64,000 nt of DNA from Micromonospora sp. WMMD1102 (GCF_029626265.1 NZ_JARUBN010000001.1:7753001-7817000); one strand, 5' to 3'; counted from the first letter of the stretch, positions 34,289-44,177 are shown. Numbers and translations: made by a program. The notes: generated by a model from the sequence alone, not told the origin.

Positions 34289-36103
34289 ATGAAACGCATC
34301 CCACCGAGAGCCGTCGTCGCCGTCGGGCTCGCGATCGCACTGGTCGCCGGCCCGATGAAGGCACCGGCCATCGCTGCGGCGACCGTCCCGATCACGCTGA
34401 CCGGCGCCAGCGCCACCAGCCCCAGCGCCGACGTCGTGATCGCCGGTCGGGCCGTGACGATCACCGCACCGGGCACCTACGAGGTCACCGGCACCCTCAA
34501 CGACGGTTACCTGAACGTCGACACCTCCGCCTCGGGCACCGTCGAGCTGATCCTCAACGGCGCCACCATCACCAACTCCAGCAACGCACCGTTGCAGGTC
34601 GCCGACGCCGACCAGGTCGTGATCACGCTCGCCGCCGGCACCACCAGCCGGCTCACCGACGCGACCACGTACGTCTATCCGGACCCGAACACCGACGAGC
34701 CGAACGCCGCCCTGTTCAGCAGTGCCGACCTGCGGATCACCGGCACCGGGGCGCTGAACGTCCGGGGCAACGCGTACGACGGGATCACCAGCAAGGACGG
34801 ACTGGTCATCGAGTCGGGCACGATCACCGTGAACGCGGTCGACGACGGCATCCGGGGCAAGGACTTCCTCGACATCACCGGGGGAACCCTCGACGTCACC
34901 GCCGGCGGCGACGGCATCAAGTCCGACGACACCGAGGCGGACCGGGGCCGGCTCGCCATCTCGAACGGCACCGTGCGGGTCAGCGCGGGTGACGACGCCA
35001 TCAAGGGCGAGAACACCGTCGCCATCTCCGGTGGCAACGTCACCGTCACCAACGCCTTCGAGGCCGTCGAGAGCCGGCAGATCACCATCAGCGGTGGCAA
35101 CGTCAACGTCACCGCCCGGGACGACGCGCTCAACGCCACCGAGGAAGGGTACGGCGACTTCGACGTGGCGCCGAACGCCTTCGTCCGGATCACCGGCGGG
35201 ACGACCCTGGTCAACTCCACGATCGACGGCATCGACTCCAACGGCTCGGTGACCATCACCGCCGGCACGGTCGTGGTCAGCGGGCCGAGCACCGGCAGCC
35301 CCGGCGAGGGCGCGATCGACTCGAACGGCCCGGTCTACTTCAACGGCGGTACCGTGCTCGGGGCCGGATCGACCTCGATGGCGGTGCTGAGCGTGCCGCC
35401 GACCTCGGGCCAGGGCTGGGCCGCCCCGCAGCTGTCCAGCAGCCAGCCGGCCGGCGCCCTGCTCCACCTGGTCTCCGGCGGCCAGGTGATCGTCTCCTAC
35501 CGTGCCCCCAAGAGTTTCCGGGAGGTGGTCTTCTCCTCCAACCAGATCCAGAACGGGCAGACCTACGACGTCTACCTGGGCGGCAGCCTCTCCGGCACCA
35601 CCGTCGGCGGCATGGCCACCACCGGCGGCAGCATCGCGGGAGCCAGCCGGCTGATGACCGTCACCGCCGGGCAGTACCGTGGCGGCCTGGTCGGCTGGCC
35701 GCCCGGCGGCCCCGGTTGGCCGCCGCCGACCACCCCGCCGCCGACCAACCCGCCGACCACCCCGCCCACGCCGCCGAACCCGACCACCCCGCCGCCGGGC
35801 ACCGGCGGTTGCACGGCCAGCTACGCCGTCACGAGCCAGTGGCAGGGCGGCTTCCAGGGCGACGTACGGGTGACCGCCGGCTCGTCCGCGATCCGGGGTT
35901 GGCGGGTCACCTGGACCTTCGGCAACGGCCAGACGATCAGCCAGTCCTGGAACGCGACCATCAGCGCCAGCGGCTCGGTGGTAACGGCGACGAACGTCGC
36001 CTTCAACGGCGCACTCGGCGCCGGGGCCAGCACAACCTTCGGATTCATCGGCACCTGGAACGGCAGCAACACCGCCCCGGCGGTGACCTGCACCGCGACC
36101 TGA
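34289..36103 (+). CDS. Secreted carbohydrate-binding beta-helix protein (Cthe_2159-like) with CBM2
   Basis: 604 aa. A signal peptide (AVVAVGLAIALVAGPMKAPAIAA) precedes a long region of right-handed beta-helix-like repeats: LQVADADQVVITLAAGTTSRLTD-type rungs and many ISGGNVTV/ITGGTLDV repeats, with acidic D-D-G-I turns (AVDDGIRGKDF, GGDGIKSDD) that fit Ca binding, as in the Clostridium thermocellum Cthe_2159 family that binds cellulose and acidic sugars. A linker (PPPTTPPPTNPPTTPPTPP) leads to a C-terminal CBM2 of about 95 aa (CTASYAVTSQWQGGFQGDV, GWRVTWTF, QSWNA). The protein should attach to plant polysaccharide outside the cell; any lyase activity is unproven. A terminator follows. It is divergent from the mod operon. 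Confidence 0.85.
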   Translation: MKRIPPRAVVAVGLAIALVAGPMKAPAIAAATVPITLTGASATSPSADVVIAGRAVTITAPGTYEVTGTLNDGYLNVDTSASGTVELILNGATITNSSNAPLQVADADQVVITLAAGTTSRLTDATTYVYPDPNTDEPNAALFSSADLRITGTGALNVRGNAYDGITSKDGLVIESGTITVNAVDDGIRGKDFLDITGGTLDVTAGGDGIKSDDTEADRGRLAISNGTVRVSAGDDAIKGENTVAISGGNVTVTNAFEAVESRQITISGGNVNVTARDDALNATEEGYGDFDVAPNAFVRITGGTTLVNSTIDGIDSNGSVTITAGTVVVSGPSTGSPGEGAIDSNGPVYFNGGTVLGAGSTSMAVLSVPPTSGQGWAAPQLSSSQPAGALLHLVSGGQVIVSYRAPKSFREVVFSSNQIQNGQTYDVYLGGSLSGTTVGGMATTGGSIAGASRLMTVTAGQYRGGLVGWPPGGPGWPPPTTPPPTNPPTTPPTPPNPTTPPPGTGGCTASYAVTSQWQGGFQGDVRVTAGSSAIRGWRVTWTFGNGQTISQSWNATISASGSVVTATNVAFNGALGAGASTTFGFIGTWNGSNTAPAVTCTAT

Positions 36104-36180
36104 CCGGGTAGCGGCGGCGTTCGCCAGCGTCGGCGGTCCCGACGGCGCCAATCCTCCATCGGCGACCGCCGCTCGACCGG

Positions 36181-36212
36181 CGGAGCCCGGCACGACCCGG
36201 TGCCGGGCTCCG
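36181..36212. terminator. Bidirectional terminator
   Basis: A 12-bp perfect stem (36181-36192 with 36201-36212) and 8-nt loop between the convergent CBM2-protein and MOSC genes. Confidence 0.85.
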
Positions 36213-36240
36213 TGTTCCGGTGCGGATGCCCGCCGCGACG

Positions 36241-37086
36241 TCAGGCCAGCACTTCCACGGCGTCGCCGACGCTCACCGTACGACCGTCGCGGGTCGCCCC
36301 GCCCGGGTCGGCCCGCACGGTCAGCTGGAGACCGAAGAGGAGCTTCTGGTCGACGTTCCGCCGCGCGGCGAGCGTCCGTAGCGGCTCCCGGCCCCGCTCC
36401 CCGGTCTCCTGGTCGATCGTCGCGACCACGCAGCGGGGACACTCGGCGGCGCCGTGGAACTCGGCCCCGCCGATCCTGATCCGCCGGCCGACCCACTCGG
36501 CCTCCGCCCACGGCGCGGCACCACTGATCACCACATTGGGGCGGAACCGGGTCATCGGCAGCGGTCCCTCGGGGCTGTCCGACTCGAGCAGCCAGTCGTT
36601 GAACGCGTCCAGCGACGCGGTGTTGGCCAGCAGCAGCGGGGTTCCGTCGGCGAAACTCACCTCGGCGCCGGAGCCGGCCGGAACCTCCCAGGGCACGAGG
36701 TTGCCGGCGGGGTCACCGAGCCAGACCAGCCGAACGGCGCGTCCCAACAGCCGACCCAGCCACTCGTCGGCCTCGGGGCCGGCGGCGCGTACCTGTGCGG
36801 GGTACCGCCCCCGGTACACCAGGACCTGGCTCGCCTCGCCGTCGGTCGGTTCGGCCAGGTCGAGCGGGGCCAACCCCGGCGCCTCCAGGGTCAGCCCGCC
36901 GGGCCGGGACACGGCGCGCATCGTCACCAGTTCCCGGTGCTGGTGCTGGGACAGGCCGAGTCCGTGTTCGTCCACGATCAGCCAGCGCCGGTCGCCGTCC
37001 AGGCCCCACGGCTCGACCCGGGCCGAGTCGTGGTCCATCCGGCGACAACCCTTCACCGGGTACGTGTGAATCGAGACCACTCGCAT
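36241..37086 (-). CDS. MOSC-domain molybdenum-cofactor-binding protein
   Basis: 281 aa. An N-terminal MOSC_N barrel (VVSIHTYPVKGCRRMDHD, GDRRWLIVDEHG) is followed by the MOSC domain (FRPNVVISGAAPWAEAEW, ECPRCVVATIDQETGE). The conserved Cys in CPRC is the residue that coordinates or handles the sulfurated cofactor in mARC and YcbX enzymes, which reduce N-hydroxylated compounds. Length matches single-unit YcbX/mARC proteins without the ferredoxin domain. It stands alone, but its need for molybdenum cofactor ties it to the mod operon 2-6 kb away and the formate dehydrogenase 10 kb away. Confidence 0.9.
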   Translation of the reverse strand: MRVVSIHTYPVKGCRRMDHDSARVEPWGLDGDRRWLIVDEHGLGLSQHQHRELVTMRAVSRPGGLTLEAPGLAPLDLAEPTDGEASQVLVYRGRYPAQVRAAGPEADEWLGRLLGRAVRLVWLGDPAGNLVPWEVPAGSGAEVSFADGTPLLLANTASLDAFNDWLLESDSPEGPLPMTRFRPNVVISGAAPWAEAEWVGRRIRIGGAEFHGAAECPRCVVATIDQETGERGREPLRTLAARRNVDQKLLFGLQLTVRADPGGATRDGRTVSVGDAVEVLA

Positions 37087-37365
37087 CGGGTCAGGATGGC
37101 ACGACGTGGCCTACAGCGGGGTAACCGCTTTCCGGCCAGCGCCCGGGTGCGGCGGTCGGCGCCGCGCGTACTCCTCCGCACCGTGCCCGGCCACGTACCG
37201 GCGACAGGTCACCGCGGGGACGGGAGCGGTGTCGCCTTCCCGCCGCAGGGCGGGGGGCGGGCTGGGTGTCGTTATCGAGACGGCCGACCGGTAGGTTGTT
37301 CCCTCGGTGTGCCGGGAAGTCTGGTCGGCGACATGATCGCCATGCCCATCGGACGGGAACCCCGG

Positions 37366-38658
37366 ATGTCGCTGCTGTTGATCTTCGCCGTTGTGCTGCT
37401 GCTGGCGGTACTGCTGTCCGCGCTCGCGCACCGTACGGTGCTGTCCACGGCGGTCCTGTTCCTGGTCGCGGGCTTCCTCGTCGGGGACGGCGTCTTCGGT
37501 CTCGTCCACGTGACAGCCCGGTCGCCGGAGGTGGCGACGCTGGCGGAGCTGGCCCTCTTCGCGGTGCTGTTCACCGACGGGATGCGGGTCGGCTGGGCCG
37601 ACCTGCGCGCGGCGTGGCGGCTTCCCGGGCGCGCTCTGGGCTGGGGGCTGCCGCTCACCCTGCTGGTCACCGCCGCCCTCGCCCACTACGTCGCCGGCCT
37701 GAACTGGGTCGAGTCCCTGCTGGTCGGTGCGATCCTCGCCCCGACCGACCCGGTCTTCGCCGCCGCGCTGGTCGGGAACGAGCGGGTCCCCGGCCGGCTC
37801 CGGCATCTGCTCAACGTCGAGTCCGGGGTCAACGACGGGCTGGCCCTGCCGTTCGTGGTGGTGCTGCTCGCCGTCGCCGCGCACGAGGACGACCTGCACC
37901 TGCCGATGCTCGGCACCGAGCTGCTGCTGGGCATCGTCATCGGGATCGCGGTGCCGTGGATCGCGATCCGGCTGGAACAGACCCGCTGGTTCGCCGTCTC
38001 CCCGCAGTACCTGCCGCTCAACGCCGTCGCGATCGGCCTGCTCGTCCTCGCCCTGGGCAAGGCCAGCCACGCCAACCTGTTCCTCGCCGCGTTCGCCGCC
38101 GGCATCACCGTCGCCACGGTCGGTCGCCAGCAGCGGGAGGCGTTCGAGCACTTCGGTGAACTGGTGGCCGAGATCCTCAAACTCGCCGCGCTGCTGGTGT
38201 TCGGCGCGCTGCTGTCGCCGGCGTTCTTCGCCGACGTCTCCTGGACCGGCTGGCTGTTCGCGATCCTGGCCCTGGTCGTGGCCCGCCCGGTGGCGCTGTG
38301 GATCTCGTTCCTCGGCGCGAGACTCGACCTCCGCGAGCAACTGGCCGCCATGTGGTTCGGACCGAAGGGTTTCGCCTCGGTCGTCTACGGCCTGCTCCTG
38401 CTGGCCTCCGGGATCGCCGGAGCCGAGCAGACGTTCGCGCTGGTCGCCCTCACCATCGTGCTGAGCATCCTCCTGCACTCCTCGACCGACGTGATCGTCG
38501 CGCGGGGCTTCGACCCGGATCTGCTGCCGGCCTGGCAGCAACGCCTGGAGACGCGGGGCCGCCGGCTGATCCGCAGGCGCTCCCAACCACCGAGCAGGAG
38601 CCGAACCCGCCGGGCGACTGACCGGCCGCCGGGGAACGACCGACCGCCGGGCGACTGA
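37366..38658 (+). CDS. CPA1-family Na+/H+ antiporter (NhaP type)
   Basis: 430 aa, 11-12 membrane segments. The core motif LVGAILAPTDPVFAAALVGN (helix 5) carries the conserved TDP, and VESGVNDGLALPFVVVLL (helix 6) the conserved ND pair of CPA1 exchangers. The C-terminal 45 residues are hydrophilic with a repeated DRPPGND/DRPPGD end. The start is taken at the ATG 37366 (MSLLLIFAVVLLLAV) with GGGA 7-10 bp upstream; an ATG at 37333 would add 11 residues. It exchanges Na+ or K+ for H+ across the cell membrane for pH and salt balance. Transcribed alone; palindromes and a terminator follow. Confidence 0.9.
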   Translation: MSLLLIFAVVLLLAVLLSALAHRTVLSTAVLFLVAGFLVGDGVFGLVHVTARSPEVATLAELALFAVLFTDGMRVGWADLRAAWRLPGRALGWGLPLTLLVTAALAHYVAGLNWVESLLVGAILAPTDPVFAAALVGNERVPGRLRHLLNVESGVNDGLALPFVVVLLAVAAHEDDLHLPMLGTELLLGIVIGIAVPWIAIRLEQTRWFAVSPQYLPLNAVAIGLLVLALGKASHANLFLAAFAAGITVATVGRQQREAFEHFGELVAEILKLAALLVFGALLSPAFFADVSWTGWLFAILALVVARPVALWISFLGARLDLREQLAAMWFGPKGFASVVYGLLLLASGIAGAEQTFALVALTIVLSILLHSSTDVIVARGFDPDLLPAWQQRLETRGRRLIRRRSQPPSRSRTRRATDRPPGNDRPPGD

Positions 38659-38670
38659 CCGGCCTCGGTG

Positions 38671-38705
38671 GACTGGCCGGCCAGTCGGGCGGTCGACCGC
38701 CCGAC
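38671..38705. repeat. Two overlapping perfect palindromes
   Basis: GACTGGCCGGCCAGTC (38671-38686) is a perfect 16-bp palindrome; it shares three bases with a perfect 22-bp palindrome centred on GGTCGACC (38684-38705). Both follow the antiporter stop and could fold as stacked hairpins. Confidence 0.75.
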
Positions 38706-38820
38706 CGGGAACGCCTCGTCGTTCGCCGGGCGGTGGACCGTCCGCCGGGCGCCGGACCGACGGCCGGAACCACGGTGTGGCCTCGGCCGCCGGCCGGCAT
38801 GCCGCACGGAAGGGCGGCGG

Positions 38821-38852
38821 CGAAGGCGGCGGATCGGCACCCGCCGCCTTCG
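38821..38852. terminator. Bidirectional terminator between antiporter and exporter permease
   Basis: A 12-bp perfect stem (38821-38832 with 38841-38852), 8-nt loop, followed by CGAAATCT. It lies 62 bp from the permease stop. Confidence 0.8.
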
Positions 38853-38913
38853 CGAAATCTCCACTCCGCTGCCCGAGGCGACGCTCGGGCCCGCCGGGAC
38901 CTCGATCTGCCGG

Positions 38914-40563
38914 TCAGGCCGTGCTGGACAGGTCGCGTCTGCGGAAGGCAGCCACCGCGGCCTGGGTCACCGCGGCAGCGAGCGCGGTCAGCACGAGTAC
39001 GGCGGCGACGCTGACCCCGTCGAGCGGGTACTCCCCGATGTGCTCGAACGGCGACAGGCGTACGGCACCGGCGGGGATGTCGAGGATCGGGGCGAAGAAC
39101 CCGACGAGCAGGGCGTAGCCGAGGACTGTCCAGATCGCCGGCAGTGCCCGTGGTACGGCCGCGTACAGCGTCGCGGCGGCGGCGAGGACGAGCCAGACCG
39201 CCGGAGTGTGGGCCAGGTGGCCGAGCACGAGGCCGCCGACGAGTCCGGCGTCACCGGTGCTCACCGCCGCGCCGACCCCCATCCCGGCGCCCGCGACGAG
39301 CAGCAGCCACGGTACGCCGGCGGCGGTGACGGCGAGGTGGCTGCCGATCCAGGCGCGGCGGCCGACAGCCGTGGCGAGTACCGGCTCGGCGCGGCCGTCG
39401 GTCTCCTCGGCGCGCAACGCGTGCACGGCGAGTACGGCGAAGATCGTGACGGTGAAGGCCATGGTCAGCCCCATCAGGCCGAGGAAGCCCGCCAGCAGGT
39501 CCTCGGAGCCGCCCATCACCGCCACCAGGTCCTCGGGCGCGTTCGCGAAGCCGTCGAGCATCGGCTGGGTGAACGATCCGTAGGCGAGGCCGCTGACGAG
39601 CAGGGCGGCGCTCCAGCCGGTCAGGCTGGCCCGCTGCAACCGGAAGGCGAGCGCGAGCGGGCCGGCCAGCCAGCCGGCGGCGCGGGGCGAACCCGGGCGG
39701 GGCGGGATCAGGCCCGCACCGAAGTCGCGACGTGTCGACAGCGTGTACCCGACGGTGGCGGTGACCGCCGTGAACGCCAGCGAGATCGCCAGCGGCCACC
39801 AGCGGTCGTGGACGTACGGTGCGGTCTGCTGGGACCAGCCGAGCGGTGACAGCCAGGACAGCCAGGCCGGGCCGCTGCCCTGGACCGCCGCCATGTCGCC
39901 GAGGCCGCGCAGCAGGAAGGCGGCGCCGAGAACGGCACCGGCCAGGCCGGCGGACGCCCGGGGGTACTCCGACAGTTGGGCGGTGACCGTGGCGATGCCG
40001 GCGAAGGCCAGCGCCACAGTGCCGACGGAGAAGCCGAACAGCAGCGAGCCGCCGGCGTCGTACCCGTTGCCGGTCATCACCGCGCCGACCAGCAGCGCGA
40101 CGAGCCCGCCCATCAGGGCGGTGAGCAGCAGTGCGGCGGTGAGTTGGGCGTGCCGGCCGACCACGTTGGCGCGGACCAGCTCGGCCCGGCCGGTGCGCTC
40201 CTCGGCCCGGGTGTGCCGCACGACGGTGAGCAGCCCCATCAGCCCGGCGCCGAGCAGCAGGTAGAGCCCGTACTGGCCGGCGAGGAACCGTTCGATGCTC
40301 AGCTCGTCGTACCCGAAACCGGGCCCGCCGAACAGCGCGCCCACCGGACTGTCGGAGAACGCGGTCAGCCCTTCCAGGTCCTCCGGGCTCTGGCTGACGC
40401 TCTTCAGAGCGGCCGAGTAGTAGACCATCATCAGGGTCAGTCCGAGGACCCATCCGGGGAACCGGATCCGGTCGCGTCGCAGCATGAACCGCAGCAGGGT
40501 GCCGGTCCCGGTGAACACCGTCCCGGGTGCGGCGGCGGGGTGGTCGACGGTCCTGGTGGTCAT
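38914..40563 (-). CDS. ABC exporter permease (TnrB3-like, polyketide-antibiotic exporter type)
   Basis: 549 aa with about 12 membrane segments in two related halves, each opening with a similar stretch: RTGRAELVRANVVGRHAQL in the first and TDGRAEPVLATAVGRRAWI in the second. This duplicated layout is that of COG3559-type exporters linked to resistance against self-made or foreign polyketides. The ATG overlaps the stop of the ATPase gene (ATGA), so both are made together. It forms the membrane channel of the exporter regulated by the adjacent TetR protein. The substrate is unknown, and no biosynthetic cluster is visible in the window. Confidence 0.87.
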   Translation of the reverse strand: MTTRTVDHPAAAPGTVFTGTGTLLRFMLRRDRIRFPGWVLGLTLMMVYYSAALKSVSQSPEDLEGLTAFSDSPVGALFGGPGFGYDELSIERFLAGQYGLYLLLGAGLMGLLTVVRHTRAEERTGRAELVRANVVGRHAQLTAALLLTALMGGLVALLVGAVMTGNGYDAGGSLLFGFSVGTVALAFAGIATVTAQLSEYPRASAGLAGAVLGAAFLLRGLGDMAAVQGSGPAWLSWLSPLGWSQQTAPYVHDRWWPLAISLAFTAVTATVGYTLSTRRDFGAGLIPPRPGSPRAAGWLAGPLALAFRLQRASLTGWSAALLVSGLAYGSFTQPMLDGFANAPEDLVAVMGGSEDLLAGFLGLMGLTMAFTVTIFAVLAVHALRAEETDGRAEPVLATAVGRRAWIGSHLAVTAAGVPWLLLVAGAGMGVGAAVSTGDAGLVGGLVLGHLAHTPAVWLVLAAAATLYAAVPRALPAIWTVLGYALLVGFFAPILDIPAGAVRLSPFEHIGEYPLDGVSVAAVLVLTALAAAVTQAAVAAFRRRDLSSTA

Positions 40564-41477
40564 CACGCCACCTCCGGCTCGCGGTCGTGGCCGAGCCGGT
40601 CGTCGTAGTGGCGCAGCAGCAACTGCTCCAGGGTCGGCGGCCGGGCGGTCAACCCGTGCACACCCAACTCGCCCAACTGCCGTACCACGGTCGGAAGGTG
40701 CTCGGCGTCGACCTCGAAGTGGACGTGACCGTCCTCGACCCGCAACCGGTGTACGCCGGTCAGCCCGGCGAGCGCGTCGGCCGGCCGGTCGACGGTCGCC
40801 TCGACCGAGGTACGGGTCAGGTGTCGCAGCTCGGCCAGCGAGCCGGTTTCGACGATCCGGCCCTGTCGGATGATCGAGATCTGGTCGGCGAGGACCTCGA
40901 CCTGGGCGAGGATGTGGCTGGACAGCAGGACGGTGCGGCCGCTGGCCTTGGCCTCGCGGATGCACTCCTGGAACACGGCTTCCATCAGCGGGTCCAGTCC
41001 GGCGGTCGGCTCGTCGAGCAGGAGCAGCTCGACGTCGCCGGCCAGCGCCGCGATCAGCGCGACCTTCTGCCGGTTGCCCTTGGAGTAGGTCCGGCCCTTC
41101 CGGCTCGGGTCCAGGTCGAACCGTTGGCACAGTTCGTCGCGGCGGACCGGGTCGGTGCCGCCGCGCAGCCGGGCGAACAGGTCGATCGCCTCGCCGCCGG
41201 TGAGGTTGGGCCACAGCTCGACGTCGCCGGGTACGTAGGCCAGCCGGCGGTGCAGCGGTACCGCGTCCTTCCACGGGTCGTGACCGAGCATGCGGGCCTG
41301 TCCGGCGTCCGCGCGCAGCAGTCCGAGCAGGATCCGGATGGTGGTGGACTTTCCGGCGCCGTTCGGGCCGAGGAAGCCGTGCACCTGGCCGGTCTCGACC
41401 GACAGGTCGAGCCCGTCCAGCGCCTTCACCCGGCCGAAGGACTTTTCGAGATGGTGGATGTCGATGGCAACAGTCAT
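40563..41477 (-). CDS. ABC exporter ATP-binding protein
   Basis: 304 aa, DrrA-like. Walker [12 protein letters not shown], signature segment [15 protein letters not shown] (SKGNRQK in place of LSGGQ, usual in this branch), Walker [14 protein letters not shown], switch [11 protein letters not shown]. The C-terminal 90 residues ([20 protein letters not shown]) are the regulatory extension of drug exporters. It energises the permease encoded by the overlapping downstream gene. Together with the upstream TetR gene this forms a small resistance-type operon. Confidence 0.91.
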   Translation of the reverse strand: MTVAIDIHHLEKSFGRVKALDGLDLSVETGQVHGFLGPNGAGKSTTIRILLGLLRADAGQARMLGHDPWKDAVPLHRRLAYVPGDVELWPNLTGGEAIDLFARLRGGTDPVRRDELCQRFDLDPSRKGRTYSKGNRQKVALIAALAGDVELLLLDEPTAGLDPLMEAVFQECIREAKASGRTVLLSSHILAQVEVLADQISIIRQGRIVETGSLAELRHLTRTSVEATVDRPADALAGLTGVHRLRVEDGHVHFEVDAEHLPTVVRQLGELGVHGLTARPPTLEQLLLRHYDDRLGHDREPEVA

Positions 41478-41583
41478 GGCGGTACGTCCCGTTCCAGGCA
41501 GGCCAGGGAAGTCGGAGCGGCCCTGGGCAACGTGTCGTCGGAAGGTGCGAGAGAGAGCACCCCTGGCGGGGTGTGTGTGGTGA

Positions 41584-42273
41584 CTAGCGGGCGGCGTCGG
41601 CCGCGGCTCTCTCCGGCGGATCCGGGACGTACATCAGGTAGTCGTCGAGCATCGACCGGTCGACGAGCAGTCCCTGGGCGAAGAGCTCCAGGGCGGGCAG
41701 CGTGATCTCCTGCACGTAGTGCCGGAACAGCGTGCGGAACGACTCGGGCCCGGCCGTCGCGCCGTGGGTGGTGAACCACAGCAACGCGCCACCCGTCGCC
41801 TGGTAGGCCAGGTATCGGGCCCGGGCGGCCCGGTCACGGCTGGGTCGGACCACCCCGGCCGCCTCTCCGGCGGCCAGGTACTCCCCGGCGTCGGCGATCA
41901 TCTGCTCGAGCAGGGTGGCCGCCAGCTCGCCGCCGGCCTGGAGACTGCGCAGCAGATAGCGCACCACCGGCGCGAACCGTTCGACCTCGGCCAGCTGGGC
42001 CAGGAACATCGACGCGGTGCCGTCGGTAAGCGTCTTCGTCTTCTGCTCCCGCACGACTGCCAGCACCTGCTCGTCACAGGCGCGACGCAGGCCGTCCTTC
42101 GAACCGAAGTGGTGCACGACCAGGCCGGCGGTGACGCCCGCGTCCGCGGCGATGGCCCGCAGTCCGACCTGGAAGCCGTCCTGGCCGAACCGCTCGACGG
42201 CGGCGTCGCGGATCCGGTCCGCGGTGGCGAGGTCGCCGTCCCGCGCACCGGAAACCATGTCGGCCGATGCCAC
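41584..42273 (-). CDS. TetR-family regulator of the exporter
   Basis: 229 aa. HTH in residues 20-65: [18 protein letters not shown] then [19 protein letters not shown]. The C-terminal domain (TetR_C type with [16 protein letters not shown]) binds a ligand. It precedes the ATPase and permease genes on the same strand (106-bp gap), so it probably controls them. The GTG at 42273 is nearly leaderless; an ATG at 42258 is an alternative. An inverted repeat lies just upstream. It likely represses the exporter until the exported compound binds. Confidence 0.87.
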   Translation of the reverse strand: MASADMVSGARDGDLATADRIRDAAVERFGQDGFQVGLRAIAADAGVTAGLVVHHFGSKDGLRRACDEQVLAVVREQKTKTLTDGTASMFLAQLAEVERFAPVVRYLLRSLQAGGELAATLLEQMIADAGEYLAAGEAAGVVRPSRDRAARARYLAYQATGGALLWFTTHGATAGPESFRTLFRHYVQEITLPALELFAQGLLVDRSMLDDYLMYVPDPPERAAADAAR

Positions 42274-42282
42274 AGCACTACG

Positions 42283-42298
42283 TTAAACACTCGTTCAA
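42283..42298. promoter_or_regulatory. TetR operator candidate
   Basis: TTAAACACTCGTTCAA has symmetrical half-sites TTNAAC-N4-GTTNAA 10 bp upstream of the TetR start, overlapping the expected promoter. Size and position suit an autoregulated TetR site. Confidence 0.6.
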
Positions 42299-42354
42299 TC
42301 GACCGCAAGCCCGGACGCCCGTGAACCCGGAGCAGCACGACTTGACGAACGTCA

Positions 42355-42368
42355 TGTTATCGCTCACA
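42355..42368. promoter_or_regulatory. LacI-type operator, distal copy
   Basis: TGTTATCGCTCACA, near-palindromic around a central CG as in LacI-family sites. It lies 213 bp upstream of the GH62 start and is one base different from the copy at 42465. Confidence 0.55.
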
Positions 42369-42464
42369 GTCGATGTTCAAGGACGGCGATGTGTCGGCTC
42401 ACCGGGCGAGCCTGCGTCGTCGGGCCTTCGCTCAGGCGTTATGGCGAGGGCAATCGGGACACCT

Positions 42465-42478
42465 TGTTAACGCTCACA
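42465..42478. promoter_or_regulatory. LacI-type operator, proximal copy
   Basis: TGTTAACGCTCACA, 110 bp (start to start) after the distal copy and 103 bp upstream of the GH62 start. The spacing allows a loop bound by one repressor tetramer or two dimers. The 307-bp gap holds no gene. Confidence 0.58.
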
Positions 42479-42580
42479 CTAGCGACGCAGGTTCTCGCCA
42501 TGCGTCGCGGTCGATCCGTCACCGCCGCGTCCTCGGCAGGTGGCGGTCCGGCCGTTCGGCTTCTGGTCTTGAGGAGGATC

Positions 42581-44119
42581 ATGTCTGCCTTCGGTGGGTC
42601 TCCATCGACCGCGCCGCCACTGCGGCGACGCGGGTACTTGAAACGGGTCGTCGCCGTCGGCGCGGCGACGGTGCTGCTCGGCGGTGCCGTCGCGGTGGTG
42701 GCGTCGACCCCCGCCGCGGCCGCGACCGTCGACACGAACGCGTGGTACGTCCTGGTCAACCGGAACAGTGGCAAGGCGTTGGACGTCTACAACCTGGCCA
42801 CCAACGACGGTGCGCGGATCACCCAGTGGGCCAGGAACAACGGCAACCAGCAGCAGTGGCAGTTCGTGGACTCCGGTGGTGGTTACTACCGGGTGAAGTC
42901 GCGGCTGTCGGGCAAGGTGCTGGACGTCTACAACTTCTCGACGGCGAACGGCGCGAACATCGTGCAGTGGGCCGACGGCAACGGGACCAACCAGCAGTTC
43001 CGGCTGGCCGACTCCGACGGCGGCTACGTGCGGCTGGTCAACCGGAACAGCAACAAGGTGGTGGAGGTGCAGGGCGCCTCGACCGCCGATGGTGGCAACG
43101 TCGTGCAGTACGACGACTGGAACGGCGCCAACCAGCAGTGGCAGCTCGTCCGGGTCGACGGTGGCGGAACCCCCACCACGCCGCCGACCACGACCCCGCC
43201 GCCGACCGGTACGTGCAACCTGCCGTCGTCGTACCGGTGGTCGTCGACCGGTGCCCTGGCGCAGCCGAGGTCGGGTTGGGTGTCGTTGAAGGACTTCACC
43301 TACGCCCCCTACAACGGTCAGCACCTCGTCTACGCCACCACGCACGACACCGGGACCTCGTGGGGGTCGATGAACTTCGGCCTGTTCTCCAACTGGAACC
43401 AGATGGGCTCGGCCAGCCAGAACGCGATGTCGTCCGGAACCGTCGCACCGTCGCTGTTCTACTTCGCCCCGCGCAACATCTGGGTGCTCGCCTACCAGTG
43501 GGGCGGGACCGCGTTCTCCTACCGCACCTCCAGCAACCCGACCAACGCCAACGGCTGGTCGGCCCAACAGACCCTGTCGACGGCGAGTATCTCCAACTCC
43601 GGGACCGGGCCGATCGACCAGGCCCTCATCGGCGACGACCAGAACATGTACCTGTTCTTCGCCGGGGACAACGGCCGTATCTACCGCTCCAGCATGCCGA
43701 TCGGGAACTTCCCCGGCAGCTTCGGCTCCAACTACACCACGATCATGACCGACAGCACGAACAACCTCTTCGAGGCCGTCCAGGTCTACAAACTCCAGGG
43801 CCAGCAGCGGTACCTCATGATCGTCGAGGCGATCGGCTCGCAGGGTCGCTACTTCCGCTCCTTCACCGCGACCAGCCTCGGCGGCTCCTGGACCCCGAAC
43901 GCCACCAGCGAGAGCAACCCCTTCGCCGGCAAGGCCAACAGCGGCGCCACCTGGACCAACGACATCAGCCACGGCGAGCTGATCCGGACCAACGCCGACC
44001 AGACCATGACCGTCGACCCCTGCAACCTCCAACTCCTCTACCAGGGCCGCTCCCCCAACTCCGGCGGCGACTACGGCCTGCTGCCCTACCGCCCCGGACT
44101 CCTCACCCTGCAACGCTGA
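42581..44119 (+). CDS. Secreted GH62 alpha-L-arabinofuranosidase with ricin-type (CBM13) domain
   Basis: 512 aa. Signal peptide ([24 protein letters not shown]); then a beta-trefoil of three repeats, each ending in a Q-x-W/F motif (NQQQWQF, NQQFRL, NQQWQL), residues about 52-190; a Thr/Pro linker; then GH62 from residue 205 to the end. Catalytic candidates are the Asp in [12 protein letters not shown] and the Glu in [14 protein letters not shown]62 enzymes cut arabinose side chains from arabinoxylan. AGGAGG lies 5 bp before the ATG. Two LacI-like operators upstream suggest induction by plant sugars. A 15-bp hairpin terminator follows. Confidence 0.93.
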   Translation: MSAFGGSPSTAPPLRRRGYLKRVVAVGAATVLLGGAVAVVASTPAAAATVDTNAWYVLVNRNSGKALDVYNLATNDGARITQWARNNGNQQQWQFVDSGGGYYRVKSRLSGKVLDVYNFSTANGANIVQWADGNGTNQQFRLADSDGGYVRLVNRNSNKVVEVQGASTADGGNVVQYDDWNGANQQWQLVRVDGGGTPTTPPTTTPPPTGTCNLPSSYRWSSTGALAQPRSGWVSLKDFTYAPYNGQHLVYATTHDTGTSWGSMNFGLFSNWNQMGSASQNAMSSGTVAPSLFYFAPRNIWVLAYQWGGTAFSYRTSSNPTNANGWSAQQTLSTASISNSGTGPIDQALIGDDQNMYLFFAGDNGRIYRSSMPIGNFPGSFGSNYTTIMTDSTNNLFEAVQVYKLQGQQRYLMIVEAIGSQGRYFRSFTATSLGGSWTPNATSESNPFAGKANSGATWTNDISHGELIRTNADQTMTVDPCNLQLLYQGRSPNSGGDYGLLPYRPGLLTLQR

Positions 44120-44177
44120 CCAACCAACCAACCATCTGACCGTCTGACCCACGACCCGCCCGACGGGCCCGGGACGA

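Noticed and set aside
34040..36511. 823-aa minus-strand reading under the CBM2 protein
   Set aside because: Mirror frame of a repetitive beta-helix gene; the repeated GGD/VDG pattern reflects the sense strand.
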